Positions 1 through 11,220 of a stretch of DNA of 64,000 nt are shown here, one piece after another (position 1 is the first letter of the stretch; each line of letters opens with the position of its first letter). The stretch lies in contig JAGTYA010000026.1 of the NCBI GenBank assembly GCA_024291935.2, positions 3,397,501 through 3,461,500 of the forward strand, written 5' to 3'. Source of the stretch: Okapia johnstoni. Its lineage: Eukaryota > Chordata > Mammalia > Artiodactyla > Giraffidae. The notes below the pieces were generated by a model, which did no database searches, was not told the origin of the DNA, and was given only the letters and a program-made list of their open reading frames with translations. The translations under genes and the position numbers were made by a program.

Positions 1-305
1 CCCCATCTCCAAATTCAGTCACATCTGAGGTGCTGGGGGTCAAGACTCTGGCGCATGATTTGGGGAGGGACATGGTTCCGCCCGTGACAGCTGGCCTCAG
101 CAGCGTCCTTGGCTGTCTGTAATGTAGATCCACTGGTCATCTCCTCACCTTCAGAGTTAACTTCCTGCTCTGACCATTGAACAGTCTAAGCTGGAATGGC
201 CAGGGCCGACTCAAGGATCAAAACATACCTTTTACCCCATTGAGAACCTTGTTTTAAAAATGAATCTGAATTTAGTAACTAATAATATTAGGTATCCTTC
301 AAGTT
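1..305. other. intergenic, nothing recognised
   Basis: Mixed-composition sequence with no open frame, splice-like exon or repeat that I recognise. It ends where a BovB fragment begins. Confidence 0.5.
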
Positions 306-1052
306 AGGCTTCAACAGTATGTGAACCAAGAACTTCCAGATGTTCAAACTGGATTTAGAAAAGGCAGAAGAACCAGAGATCAAATTGCCAATATCTGTTG
401 GATCATCGAAAAAGCAAGAGAATTCCAGAAAAAGCATCTTATTCTGCTTTACTGACTATACTAAAGCTTTTGACTGTGTGGATCACAACAAACTGTGGAA
501 AATTCTTCAAGAGATGGGAATACCACCTTACCTGCCTCCTGAGACACCTGTATGCAGTTCAAGAAGCAACAGTCAGAACCGGACATGGAACAACGGACTG
601 GTTCCAAATTGGGAAAGGGAGTATATCAAGGCTGTATGTTGTCACCCTGCTTATTTAACTTATATGCAGAGTACATCATGTGAAATGCTGGGCTGGATGA
701 ATCACAAGCTGGAATCAATATTGCCAGGAGAAATGTCAATAACCTTAGATATGCAGAAGATACCACCCTTATGGCAGAAAGCGAAGACTGATACTGAAGC
801 TGAAGCTCTAATAATTTGACCACCTGATGCCAAGAGCCAACTCATTGGAAAAGACGCTGATGCTGGGAAAGATTGAGGGCAGGAGGAGAAGGGGGCGACA
901 GAGGATGAGACGGTTGGATGGCATCACTGACTCAATGGACATGAGTTTGAGCAAACTCTGGGAGATGGTGAAGGACAGGGAAGCCTGGTGTGCTGCAGTC
1001 CATGGGGTCACAAAGAGTCGGACACGACTGAGCGACTGAGTGACGAATGACA
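306..1052 (+). mobile_element. BovB (RTE-type) LINE fragment, degenerate
   Basis: The sequence reads as the 3' half of the BovB reverse-transcriptase ORF. A block around 450-530 encodes [17 protein letters not shown], the RT palm motif-A region. Frameshifts before and after it break the frame. Between about 785 and 815 the element jumps to the 3' terminal part ([14 protein letters not shown]... and the tail ending in the gagtcggacacgactgagcg motif), so a central block is deleted. It is pseudogenic and 5'-truncated. The family assignment is firm because several better copies lie in this window. Confidence 0.9.
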
Positions 1053-1129
1053 GCAAACACTATGCAGTGTTATTCTCCCCCCTCCCTCCCCAAATAAAGA
1101 CAATAAAATTTAAAAAAATGTATCTAGAG

Positions 1130-1257
1130 AAATTTCCTTGGCGGTCCTGTGGTTAGGACTCTGTACTTTCACTGCTGAGGGCCTTAGTTTGGTTTCTGGT
1201 CAAGGAAATAAAATCCCCCAAGCCAGGCAGCCACAAAAAGAAGGAAAAAAAATAAAA
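1130..1257 (+). mobile_element. CHRL-type short tRNA-derived SINE
   Basis: A head resembling 'ttccttggcggtcctgtggt' is followed by a diverged promoter region and an A-rich tail (aaggaaaaaaaataaaa). This is the pattern of the short cetartiodactyl CHR-like SINE. Confidence 0.65.
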
Positions 1258-1478
1258 CCAGAATCTGGAAATACCCAAGATTCTCATTTTTAAATTATAT
1301 CCCCACTTTTTAATTATATCTGTGCTGCCACACCTGAAGAATATCCAGGGTCACTTCTTTATACCTCACTGGCGGAGCTGTAAGCTGTTAATGACCATTT
1401 GCCTTATTGCGGCCAGAGGCAGATGTGTTTATCCTGGCTTTTAGCTTTGTCTAATTGTGTGTGTTTATACCGTGTTTA

Positions 1479-1675
1479 GGGCTTCCCTGGTGGCTCAGAT
1501 GGTAAAGAATCTGCCTGCAATGTGGGGGACATGGGTTCGTTCCCTGGGTTGGGAAGATGCCCTGGAGAAGGGAATGGCAACCCACTCCGGTATTCTTGCC
1601 TGGAGTTCCGGGGACAGAGGCGCCTGGTGGGTAACAGTCCACAGGGTCTCAAAGGATTGGACAAGACTAGGGCAG
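1479..1675 (+). mobile_element. Bov-tA SINE
   Basis: Starts with the tRNA-Glu-derived head 'gggcttccctggtggctcag', has the internal B-box-like 'gggttcgttccctgg', and continues into the Bov-A body (ggcaacccactccggtattc). The 3' tail is diverged. Confidence 0.9.
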
Positions 1676-3229
1676 GCACCTGTGCTTTGCTTGTGCCGCA
1701 CTGACCTTCACATCCGATGCTTACTACAGGCCGCTTCTCTAGAGGGCATGCAAGCTTGGCTCACAGTAGTAGGATGAGCCAGATCCAATGTGAAAAGAAA
1801 AGCATCTCCCGTGTACGGGGCAGACTTGCTTCCTGTGAACAGAGCCTGGACCGCTTGCTTGAAACCCACGGTGCCCTGGCCCCCTCCTGCCCCCTTCACC
1901 CAGCCCTGCCTGACGCCACCGCTGCCCGCTGCCCAGCCAGCCCTCTGGCTGCGCCTGGCCGGCATGATGGGACAGTGACGGCAGGGGTGGCCCACGACTT
2001 GGCAGGGGCTGCCGGGGAACACCACCACTGTCTCCTGCCACCCAGCGTTCTCAGAACCCGCTGGCTGTGGTTTGGGACGAAGAAAGGGAAATGAGGCCCA
2101 TTTCTTGGGCACTGGGGGTGGGGATTTTTTTTTAATCTGGATCAAAATATTTAGTCCTGAGGAACGCCTCTGCCGACACAAGGCCACGGCAAAGCCTGTG
2201 AACACATGAAGGTTCCAGGTAGCACGGAGGAGCAGGGCGCCCGGGGCACAGAACCGCCCGCACTGTGCCTGGAGGTGCTGCCCCAAGGGATTTCTGAGAG
2301 CTGATTCCCAAAGCTGGGCTTCTGGGAACCGCCCAGCCCTGGGCCTGGCCTCATAATTCATGGCACTGGCTGGCCTGGGCTTCCACCCCGGGCAGGATGG
2401 GGACGCCTGGTTTCTCTTTACCCGGCTTCACAGCGTGGAAGTTGCAGCGGGTCCTGTGCGTGGGGAGGATGAAGGGGGCGACGTGGGGGAGGCCCCGGGT
2501 GCTCTGAGTCAGCAGGCGGGGCCTGGCGGCACTCTGTCCGCCTGCCTGTCGCTCTGCCTCGATCCCCAGCATGAAGCCGGTGAGCAGTCTCACCTGTGGG
2601 CCGACCACTGCCCGTGGAAGGGCCCCAGGGAGCCCGCAGGGAGCAGCTCCTTCCCGCTGGACCAGCTAAGCGCCGCCCTGTGACCCAGCCCACTCTGCAG
2701 GCTCCTCAGATGGGGCTGGAAGGGCCCAGATTGCCCACACCCAACCTCCTTCATTCAGCGCTCAGGGCCTGTGAGCAAGGGAGGGAGGAACAGGACGAGC
2801 AGGATTCTGGGGAGGAGATAAGCCTTCAGGAAGGGATTACCTGTCACTTCTTCAATCACATGGTGAGACACGCCCCACAGGAAAGGAAGGGGAGCCGGGA
2901 GAGCTGAGAGCAGTGGCAGCGCTGCCCCGAGCTGGCCTGATGGGGGAGGATGGTGGGTGAGAGCTAGGTGCTGTGGCAGCCACATGGGGGTGGGGAGGCC
3001 TGGCTGTCCCCCGACTCCACACTAGGCCCGTCTGAACAGACCTGCTCGGGCATCTGAGCGAACTGCCAGCTGCCCCGACCAGACCTCATCGCCTCCATCC
3101 CACTGATCAGCTGGGGGACCTCGAGGTGTAAGACGTAGTCTCACCCCGAAGGAGAGGCCGTGCCGGGAACAGCCCCACTCGACAGGGCGCCCCAGACTTT
3201 TGGATCAGCACCTCCATCCCTAAGTACAT
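1676..3229. other. GC-rich intergenic DNA, no gene supported
   Basis: Open frames of 100-217 codons occur on both strands here, but they overlap one another, have low-complexity composition and resemble no family that I know. I read them as by-products of high GC content. No repeat family was recognised with confidence. Confidence 0.5.
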
Positions 3230-3905
3230 TTTGAGTACCTTCCTCTATGCGGTGGAGGGTAGAAATATCCATGTCCTATCCCTGGTCCCCGTGAAAATCG
3301 GACTTGGCAGATGTAATCCAGTTATGGATGTCATGATGAGACCATCCAGGATTTAGGGTGGGCCCCACGTAGAGTGAATGTGTCCTCGTAAAAGGAGGAC
3401 ACAGACCCACAGGGAGAAGGCGTGTGAGGACGGAGGCAGAGGGATGTGGCCGTGGCCCAAGAATGTGCACGCGTGCATCCCTCAGCCGTGTCTGACTCTT
3501 CACAACCCTATGGACTGTATCCCGCCAGGCTCCTCTGTCCATGGGATTCTCCAGGCAAGAATACTGGGGTGGGTTGCCATTTCCTCCTCCAGGGGATCTT
3601 CCCCACCCAGGGATCGAACCCATGTCTCCCGTGACTCCTGCATTGGCAGGCGGATTCTTTATCATCTGAGCCACCAGGGAAGCCCTCGGGCCCAGGAACG
3701 CCGAGGGGTTTTGGCCACCACAGGAAGCTGAGGGAGCAGCATGGGATGGAATCTTTCTTGGAGTCTCGCAAAGGAACCAACCCTGCTCACACCTTCATTT
3801 CAGATTTCTGGTGATGGAAGGACTTGATCAATAAGTCTAGGGCTCCCAGAATAGGAAAGAATACATTTCTGTTGTCTCAAGCTGTCCAGTTTGGTGGTGG
3901 TGGTG
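3230..3905 (+). mobile_element. Old LTR-like (MaLR/MLT-like) repeat, split by a SINE
   Basis: The fragments 3230-3478 and 3685-3905 together read like one old mammalian interspersed repeat. Diagnostic stretches include 'gcagatgtaatccagttatg', 'agggtgggccc', 'gaggacggaggcagag' and an end resembling 'atttctgttgt...cagttt'. The Bov-tA at 3479-3684 interrupts it. I am not certain of the family name. Confidence 0.5.
3479..3684 (-). mobile_element. Bov-tA SINE
   Basis: Reverse-strand copy: the Bov-A tail (gtgtctgactcttcacaac) is at the left and the tRNA-like head (gagccaccagggaagcc) at the right. It lies inside the older repeat 3230-3905. Confidence 0.9.
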
Positions 3906-3916
3906 TCGGGAGGGGG

Positions 3917-4134
3917 TGTTCCTTGGTGGCTCGGTGGTCAAGGATCCACCTGCCAATGCAGGGGATTGGATAGTTCCAGCCCTGGTCCAGGAAGATCCCA
4001 CCTGCTGCGGAGCAAATAAGCCCATACGCCACAGCTACTGGAGTCCCAGCATCCTAGACCCCTGCGCCACATCTAGAGAAAGCCCTCGCAGGGATGAAGA
4101 CCCAGCACGGTGAAAAATATAAACAGAAATAAAA
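3917..4134 (+). mobile_element. CHR-2-type SINE
   Basis: The tRNA-derived head (ccttggtggctcggtggtca) is followed by the CHR body (cctggtccaggaagatccca, gcaaataagcccatacgcca) and an A-rich tail (gtgaaaaatataaacagaaataaaa). Confidence 0.85.
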
Positions 4135-4927
4135 CTAGTTTAAGGAAGAAGCTGCGCAGCTTGTTGCAGGAGACCAGCGTCGATACAGTGAACACTTCCT
4201 GTTAACATCCCATGTGGCTGTAAGACCACAGAGCGGCAGGGACCGGGCGGGAGAAGCCCAGGAAGACAGAGAGCAAGGCGGAGCCCTGGTTCCCGGTGGG
4301 CGGCGTGGAGGGGAGCTGGGCGCAGGGAGTGCTGGGAGGCACGGTTGGTCCCGGGTTTAGTCCTCCGGTGGGCGGCGGGACCTGGGCGTCCGTGTTACCG
4401 TATTAAGATTTTCCTCTCTATTCTCTTGTATAAATGAACTATTTCAGGATAGACGTCTTTTTCAGAGGGCCCAGGATGCGGAGTGTGGTGCTGAGCTCGT
4501 TTTCTGTACATTGCTGCCTGAGGTTCGGGCTGCTCACACGGGGATAAGCGATGCTGGGGAGAGTCAGGTGCCTGGTCCAGGTGGGCACGCCTCATCAGAC
4601 CCCCAGGGACCGGGGTGGGACACCGGCCCAGTCACACGGCCAGTCCTTAGACACTGCAGGCCACTGCCAACAAGAGAGGAAAAGAGGGGTCCTTTCCATC
4701 AAACGAGTTAACACCCGTTGACAATATAATTTGACCTCTGTTTAAGTATCTTAAGACAGAAGACACTCTGACTGCCCAAAGGCTGGAGTGCTCTTTGCAC
4801 CTGGGGATCTATCCCTGTGGGTGGCAGAAAAACAGGTTTTCTCTCGCCCCTGACCGATTTCTCATCATGCAATATTGATACTGCCTCTGGGGGCCGGAAG
4901 CTGTGATCCTGCCTACCCCCACCCCCG

Positions 4928-4928
<1 letters not shown>
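4135..4928. other. Intergenic, nothing recognised
   Basis: No coding exon or clear repeat was seen between the CHR SINE and the CA microsatellite. Confidence 0.45.

Positions 4929-4974
<46 letters not shown>
4929..4974. repeat. (CA)n microsatellite, about 23 units
   Basis: An uninterrupted CA dinucleotide run, preceded by a short C-rich stretch. It is a likely polymorphic marker. It creates artificial frames reading poly(Thr-His) or poly(Val-Cys). Confidence 0.98.
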
Positions 4975-4976
<2 letters not shown>

Positions 4977-5159
4977 GCTTTCCTCCTTGTTGTGCCTCCT
5001 GGGAGTATCCTCAAGTGATGGCCAGCATCTGCAGGACACGGACGGCCGCCGGGGTGGAGACCACTGTGAATCCCCCTGGAGCGCCGTCCCTCAGCTCAAT
5101 GGGCACCCTGACTCCGGAAAGCCCGCCCTCCGCGACACCGGCTGAGTTAGGGCTGGTTC

Positions 5160-5400
5160 CTCCCTGGCTTCTGACACACTTGGGCTGGAATCCACAGCTC
5201 ACCCAGCAGCGCTCACACTGGCCGCCCTCGAACCTGCCAGGCTGGTTCCCACCTCCGGGCCTTTGCATTGGCTGTTCCCTTTCCCAGAACACCCTTACCT
5301 CGCCTCTCACACGGCTGACGTCTCCCCATCACTGAGTTCTCACGCCATAGAGTCACCTCTTCCAGGAGGTCACCCTGCCAAGTAGCCCCTCTTGCCTTTC
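5160..5400. mobile_element. L2-like ancient LINE remnant
   Basis: The stretch contains 'gggcctttgcattggctgtt', 'cccagaacaccc' and 'tcacctcttccaggaggtc', phrases typical of the 3' region of the mammalian L2 LINE. It is highly diverged. Confidence 0.45.
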
Positions 5401-7529
5401 GAGGTCTTGGTGCAGCTCCTGGCCATGGTCCCAGTGGGGAGGGGAAGGCCAGAGCCTCAGGCAGTGGGGCGATGAATCAGGCGCTGAGAGAGGAAGGGGG
5501 AACGAGGTCCCCAGGCCACCTCCTGTCTCAACCACTGCAAGCCCATGACGTTCTGCGGGGCCAGGTGTCGAGGACACAGTCGGGGGAGAGGACACGGCCT
5601 GGGCCCTCAAGGAACCTTATTTCCACAGGAGCAGAAAGAGTGCTGAGGAAGGGAGCCTGGGGGCAAAGCACCACCCCTGGCCCAAGAAAAGCAAGGCAGT
5701 CTTCCTGGAAGAAGCAGCGTGGAAGACAGGACAGAAAGGATGAGTAAGAGTTAGTCATTTGTGGAGAGTCAGGGAGGGAGGTCCAGGCAGAGAGACCAGC
5801 AGAGCAAAGCCTGGGAGCAGAGCCTTCACTGAGGCTGGGTGTCTACAAGACACTTCACCCCTTTTTTCTCAAAGAAAGGGGGTATGGGGCAGGCTCAGCT
5901 TTGCCAGAATTCCCAAAGAAAAAGAAGCAGGTTCCTCCCTCCCACCCCTTCTCTGGCCCCTCCGCCCCCCCTGAGACAGTGAGGGGACTCCCAAGCCAGG
6001 CTGCTGGGAGGGGCAGGCCCTGCCCCCTCCCCACGCCTGCAGGCTCCTTCCCCTGCAGCTGTGCTGAGCTGCGGGGCTCAGGGGGTGTGGGAACAGAGCT
6101 TCGGGCTCCCGCCCACTGGCCAAGCAGCAACCTGCCTGGAGATGACAGGCTGCGGTATCTCATGAGAACAAGGATGAGGACCCCTAATAAAAACAAGAAA
6201 ACAAACCCAACCAGACCAGCAAACCTCACCGCTGCGGTGCAGGCAGCCAGGCTGAGCTGGGGGGTGACTTCTGTGGACTCGGGGCTGAGCTAAGCCCGCC
6301 TGGGGCAGGAAGCGGAGAAGACAGGGCAGGCTCACGGGCAGGGCCAGCGCCCGGGGTCCGGAGGACGCCTGCTGGGCAAATATAAGGACCCTGGCAGCCA
6401 CACGGAGGTCTGGAAGCGCCTGGCCTTCAGACCCCCCAGTGCCCCGGCCCCTGGCCTGTCCTTGCTCAGGCGCACGGAGCCCAGAGCACAGGCCCAAGGT
6501 GAGCCCAGACCCGAGACGACAGCCAGGGAGCCCAGAGCAGGTGCACAGGCCAGGACAAGACAGCTTCCACGGTCCCCCTTGAGATCGGCCGTCAGCCCAT
6601 GACACTCCAGCCCACGCGATGATGGCAAGTGGCAATGGTCAGCCCAAGCCTCAGGCTCTGTGAGGCGCCGTGTCTCTGGGCCAGACCACCAGGGTCCGGA
6701 TCTGGATCCTGGCTTCCTCGCTTGCTGAGTGACCATGGGTAGATGCCTCTGCCTCTCTGCTCGGCTTGCTTATCTGTGGTGTAAGAGGAGGAGTGAAGTC
6801 CCGCCATGGTTCTCCAGAATCCGCCCCTCCCTGCAGGAGTCATGAGTGAGTCCACAGGAGGGAGGGCGAGGGCCGGCTCAGGGGAAGGCGTCTGAAGTCG
6901 TGGACGGAAATCGGGTGTCCTGCGCTTCTGGGCAAGGATGGGGGGGTGCTTGGGGACGACGCTGAAGGCCATGGGGCCAGGAGCACAGAGAGCGGAGGCC
7001 GGATGCCCTGGAGGCCCAGCCTGGGACCTGCAGACTCCACTATGGCCAAGTCAAAGGGAACCTTCGGGGGCCTGGGGGCTTGCTGAGCAGACGCAGAGAC
7101 CACACTACCCAAAGGAAAGCGGTGGACGAGCGGGTAGTGCCCCCCACGTGGCGTTGCTGGCCGCCTCCGATGCGCAGGGGTCTGCAGTCTCCCTGCCCCC
7201 GTGTGACTGCAGTTGTTACCAAGCAGTCTTCCTCCTTCCTCCCGCACTCTGGGGGCAGGGGCAGAGCAGGTCTCCTTCCTGGGGGCTCCGTGTGTGCCCC
7301 CGTCCTGGGGATGGAGCAGGAAGGTGATGATCACTGGGGCGAACAGCAGCCGGGAGCCCCTTCTCCAGCACTGAGAACCTCGGACGGCTCAAATGCCCAG
7401 CCATAGCCAGGAGCCAGACCCTGTCGCCTGCTCACTTCAGGGTCCCGGGGCTGGGCACGTCACAGTGAACAAACGCAGGCGTGGGTCCCTCATGTGGAGG
7501 GGCTTCCCATCCTATGGGGAGAACTGACA
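5401..7529. other. GC-rich intergenic DNA with one probable MIR
   Basis: No gene is supported. The segment 6690-6800 (ctggcttcctcgcttgctga, then cttatctgtggtgtaagagg) looks like a reverse-strand MIR core. The rest is GC-rich and not assigned. Many overlapping open frames on both strands have no family resemblance. Confidence 0.45.
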
Positions 7530-7645
7530 GCATCAGAAGAAAGAAAGAAAAGAAAGTGAAGTCGCCCATCGGGTCCAACCCTTTGTGACCCCGTGGATTG
7601 TAGCCTACCACGGTTCTCCGTCCATGGGATTTTCCAGGCAAGAGA
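7530..7645 (-). mobile_element. Bov-A-type SINE fragment
   Basis: Contains a GAAA-rich start followed by 'gtccaaccctttgtgacccc' and 'tccatgggattttccaggca', the reverse-strand Bov-A/Bov-tA body. The tRNA-derived part is missing. Confidence 0.75.
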
Positions 7646-8005
7646 GCAACGCATAAACAGAGCCACTTCCCCCCCGGCCTCAAAGAAGGCTCCAAGGCCA
7701 GCGTTGAAAATTAAAAACAAAATCCTGTGCTGTCTAGGTTTGCCCCTGAAACCACTCTCCTTCCGGAACCCAGAGCCCCCAGCTTGGTGTGGGTCTTACT
7801 TGGTACCCGCAGTGCTCAGCCCTGCCGATCCCATACCCACTCCCCTTCCCTGCTGTGGCCAACTCCTGGGCTCCTTTTTTCGGGTTCCTCACCCTAGGGA
7901 GACCCCCTTAATTGTCGGGATCGCATGGAGATTCACCCAGGGCCTGCCTCTCCATCTGTATCCTCAGGGGCATCTCATCCTCTCCTGATTAGGCAGTGAC
8001 GGTCC
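7646..8005. other. Intergenic, nothing recognised
   Basis: C-rich single-copy-looking sequence with no exon or repeat recognised. Confidence 0.4.
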
Positions 8006-8430
8006 CTGGAATGGGTTGAATCGTGTCCCCCATGAAATTCAGGTCCAACCGGAACCTCGGAATGTGAGCTCATTTGGAAACAGGGTCTCTGCAAATGTAA
8101 TTAGTTAAGATGGGGCCACATTGGACTAGGGTGGACCCCAAGTCCAGCGACTGGTGTTCTTATAAGAGGACCATGTGAAAACACCCAGAGGAGACGGTCA
8201 AGTGCCAGAAGTGGGCAGAGACCGGGGGGTGCAGCTGCGGGGACACCCAGGGTCACCGGAAAGCACCAAAGGCTGGAAGATGCAAGAAGGATCCTTCCCT
8301 GAGTCCGCAGGGGAGCTCAGTCATGCCGACACCTTGACTTCAGATTTCTGGTCTCCTGAACCACGAGAGAATATAAAGCTCGGTTACTGTAAGGCTCCCA
8401 GTTTGTGGTCACTTACTATGGCAGCCTCCA
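8006..8430 (+). mobile_element. Old LTR-like (MaLR/MLT-like) repeat
   Basis: Reads from 'tgggttgaatcgtgtccccc' through 'gcaaatgtaattagttaaga' and 'ttcttataagagga' to 'ccagtttgtggtcacttact'. This is the same old family as 3230-3905 and is nearly full length. The family name is uncertain. Confidence 0.55.
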
Positions 8431-9081
8431 ATCTGTATCCCACCGCGACCCTTAAGGTCATCCCTGCACGCCCCCCTGCCTGCCAGACGCTCCTCTGTGG
8501 ACATCTGTCCCCATTCCAGAACTCCTCATCCTGGGAATCTCACGCAGGCCGCCCAAGCCAGAGCCCCTGACTCCTCCCTGCCCTCCACCCCGATGTCGAC
8601 ATCTAGTGACTCACCCAAGCCCTGCACATTCCACCTCCTGAAGCTTCCTTAAAAGCCAAAGAGATGCAACCAGATGCAATCCCGAAAACTTTCCGACAGG
8701 TCCCTGGCTCTCAAAACAAATAAAACCCAACTCTGAAAGACATTCCTGGAATAACTGGGGAAATCTGAACTCAGACTGGACAGCAGATGCCAAACTGTTG
8801 ATTCTCCAGTGTGGTACTGGTCTTGTGGTTCAGGGGGAAGATGACCTAGAGCCAGGAGATTCAGCCGAAGGGCTCGTGACATACTTCTGAGTAGTTCAGA
8901 GAAAAGAAATCGACCTGTCTCGCTATCTATCTACTGAAAGAATGCAGAAGGGGAACATGGTCATGATTGTTGAGTCCAGTTGGAGGCCGTGGTCGCCAAC
9001 GGTTCTTCCAACTTTCCTGCAGGGTGAAAATCTTCACAATAAAGAGTTGGGGTCGGTGGGCGGGGGTCGGGGAGGAGGGGT
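8431..9081. other. Intergenic, nothing recognised
   Basis: No exon was seen and no repeat family could be named in this stretch. Confidence 0.4.
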
Positions 9082-9360
9082 ACGTCCCTGGTGGCTTGGT
9101 GGTTAAGAATCCATCTGCCAACACAGGGCACTCGGGTTCGATCCCTGGCCCAGGAAGATCCCACATGCCATGGGGCAACTAAACCCTTGCACCACAACTA
9201 CTGAAGCCCAGGCACCTAGAGCGCCTGCTCTGCAACAAGGCACGGCAAGGAGAAGCCCGAGGTCCGCAACCAGAGAGCAGCCCGAGCTCCCTGAGACTAG
9301 GGAAAGCCTGCGTGCAGCAGTGAAGACCCGGCGCAGCCAAAAAATAAAATTAAAAAAAAT
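9082..9360 (+). mobile_element. CHR-2-type SINE, near full length
   Basis: The head 'ccctggtggcttggtggtta', the B-box-like 'gggttcgatccctgg', the body 'gccatggggcaactaaaccc' and the tail 'cgcagccaaaaaataaaatt' are all present in order. Confidence 0.9.
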
Positions 9361-9579
9361 GATACACTAAAACAAAAAGAGCCGGGGGAATCTTCTGAGC
9401 TCATCCTGTTCCGGACCCCGCTGCCCCTGCCCCGCCCGGCTCCCAGCATCCTCTCCTGCCTGGGGCATCTCCGCTCCAGCTCTGCAGAGGCCCCCTGGCA
9501 CCATCACGGCCCTTCCCCGACTCCCACCCCTCCAGCCCACCGTCCAGGCTGCAGCCGGACTTAGGGGTCTGAACCAGAG

Positions 9580-9850
9580 CCTTAACCTGCCCTTCCATGC
9601 TTGACGCCCTCCAAGCCTGCTCCTCCGGACAAAGTTCAAATTCCTGACATGACTACGAGGTCCTTTGTCACCTCTCCAGGACTGCTCTGCTCTCAACTTC
9701 AAGCTCAACGTTCCATCAGGCTCTCTCCACTGACCCTACCTCCCACCCTTCACGTGACTTTTCTGCCAGTCACGTGCCACCGTCATGTGCTCTATGGAGC
9801 ACATTTACTCTGCACACAATCTGGCAGCTGGAACGCCATGTCGTACATAC
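9580..9850. mobile_element. L2-like ancient LINE remnant
   Basis: Diverged sequence with phrases such as 'caaagttcaaattcctgaca' and 'tgctctatggagcaca', which I associate with L2 3' regions. Tentative. Confidence 0.35.
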
Positions 9851-9978
9851 TTTTTGATGGCCTCTCTCCCTCACCTGACAGTTGTCCCCAGGAGGGAGAA
9901 GGCCTAGGGCTGCATTGTCATTATGTCCTACCCTCCTGGCAGAGAACATGGCACATTGTGGGGACGCGATAAATATCT

Positions 9979-10070
9979 GATGAGTGGATGGCTCTACGGG
10001 GGCTGGGTGGAGGATGGATGGGTAGATGGATGGTGGGGCGAATGGATGGGTGGGATGGAAGGATGGAAGA
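9979..10070. repeat. (GGAT)n-like simple repeat
   Basis: Imperfect tandem GGAT/GGGT/GATGG units (gatgggtagatggatggtgg). It is a degenerate tetranucleotide repeat. Confidence 0.85.
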
Positions 10071-10324
10071 ACTAGGACAAACAAAGGGGTCATGAGACCT
10101 GGAGGAGGTGGGGGTCAGGTTTAACTGAAGAAGGCCTGTGAGAGGAGCTGAGAGTGCAGCATTTTGGGTGAAGCTGCGATTTGGTGAGCACGTCCTCTTT
10201 TCTGGACACCAGACCTGGTACCTGACATGTGTCGTCCACCTTCATCCTCAGAGCAGCCCTTGGAGTGAGAGATCTTCCCTTTTCTAAGTCTCGTTTCATC
10301 AGTAATGTTTATTTTAATAAAAAT

Positions 10325-10560
10325 TTTACTGGGAATCACATAGACACACCGCTATGAAACAGATAAACAACAAGGACTTAACTGTATAGCACAGGGAATT
10401 ATACTCAGAATTTTGTAATAACCTATATGGGAAAAGAAACTGAAAAAGAATATACAAATATTCATATATTGAGTCACTTTCCTGTACACATGAAACTAAC
10501 ACACACTGTAAATCAACTATACTTCAATAAAAATAGCTATAAAAAACAATTACCGAAAAT
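10325..10560 (+). mobile_element. L1 3' end (ruminant type)
   Basis: Contains 'cagataaacaacaaggactt', 'tatagcacagggaattatac', 'cctgtacacatgaaactaac' and 'aatcaactatacttcaataa' in order. This is the L1 3' UTR ending in an A-rich tail. It is 5'-truncated. Confidence 0.85.
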
Positions 10561-10569
10561 CTTAAAAAA

Positions 10570-10742
10570 TTTTTTAAAGAAATATCTACTTTATCTGGCT
10601 GTGCCAGGTCTTAGTTGCAGCACACAGGATCTGCCACCTTTTTGCTACATGTGGGATCTGGTTTCCTGACCAGGATCAGATTGGAGGGCCCCTGCGTTGG
10701 GAGTACAGAGTTTTAGTGACTGGACCATCATGGAAGTCCCTT
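10570..10742 (-). mobile_element. CHR-type SINE
   Basis: Reverse-strand copy: the A-tail complement and 'ctggctgtgccaggtcttag' are at the left, the diverged body in the middle, and the head complement 'gaccatcatggaagtccc' at the right. Confidence 0.8.
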
Positions 10743-10812
10743 AAAATTTTTAATTAGCCAATATTTGCATATAATACAGCATTTAAAATGTACACAAGGA
10801 TGTGTGTGTGTG

Positions 10813-11017
10813 TTAGTCACTCAGTTGTGTCCGACTTTCTTGTGACACCATGGACTGTAACCCATCAGGCTCCTCTGTCCATGAAATTCTCCAGGCAAGA
10901 ATACTAGAGTGGATTGCCATGCCCTCCTCCAGGGGGTATTCCTGACCCAGGGATCGAACCTGGGTTTCCCGCATTGCAGGCAAATTCTTTACTGTCTGAG
11001 CCACCAGGGAAGTCCAT
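10813..11017 (-). mobile_element. Bov-tA SINE
   Basis: Complete reverse-strand element from 'ttagtcactcagttgtgtcc' to 'tgagccaccagggaagtcc'. It abuts a short TG run at its left end. Confidence 0.92.
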
Positions 11018-11089
11018 AAAAGGACAGACAGGGAAAACTATGTTTTCCCCACTGTCAAGTTCCCAGACTGCTGTGGACACAGGATTTCA

Positions 11090-11220
11090 ATAAATATGCA
11101 TTGAACTGAATGACATTCTACACATGAAGAAACAGAAGCTCACAGAGGTTTGGGAACTTGCCCGATGTCTCACAGCTTGTTACATTGGCAAAGTCAGGGT
11201 TATAATCAGGTTCCGGTAAC
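11090..11220 (+). mobile_element. MIR SINE
   Basis: The core pattern 'agaaacagaagctcacagag' followed by 'gggaacttgcccgatgtctc' and 'acagcttgtt' is that of a forward-strand MIR. Confidence 0.7.

Noticed and set aside
1708..2361. 217-codon frame on the minus strand
   Set aside because: Low-complexity composition, no homology that I recognise, and competing frames on the other strand.
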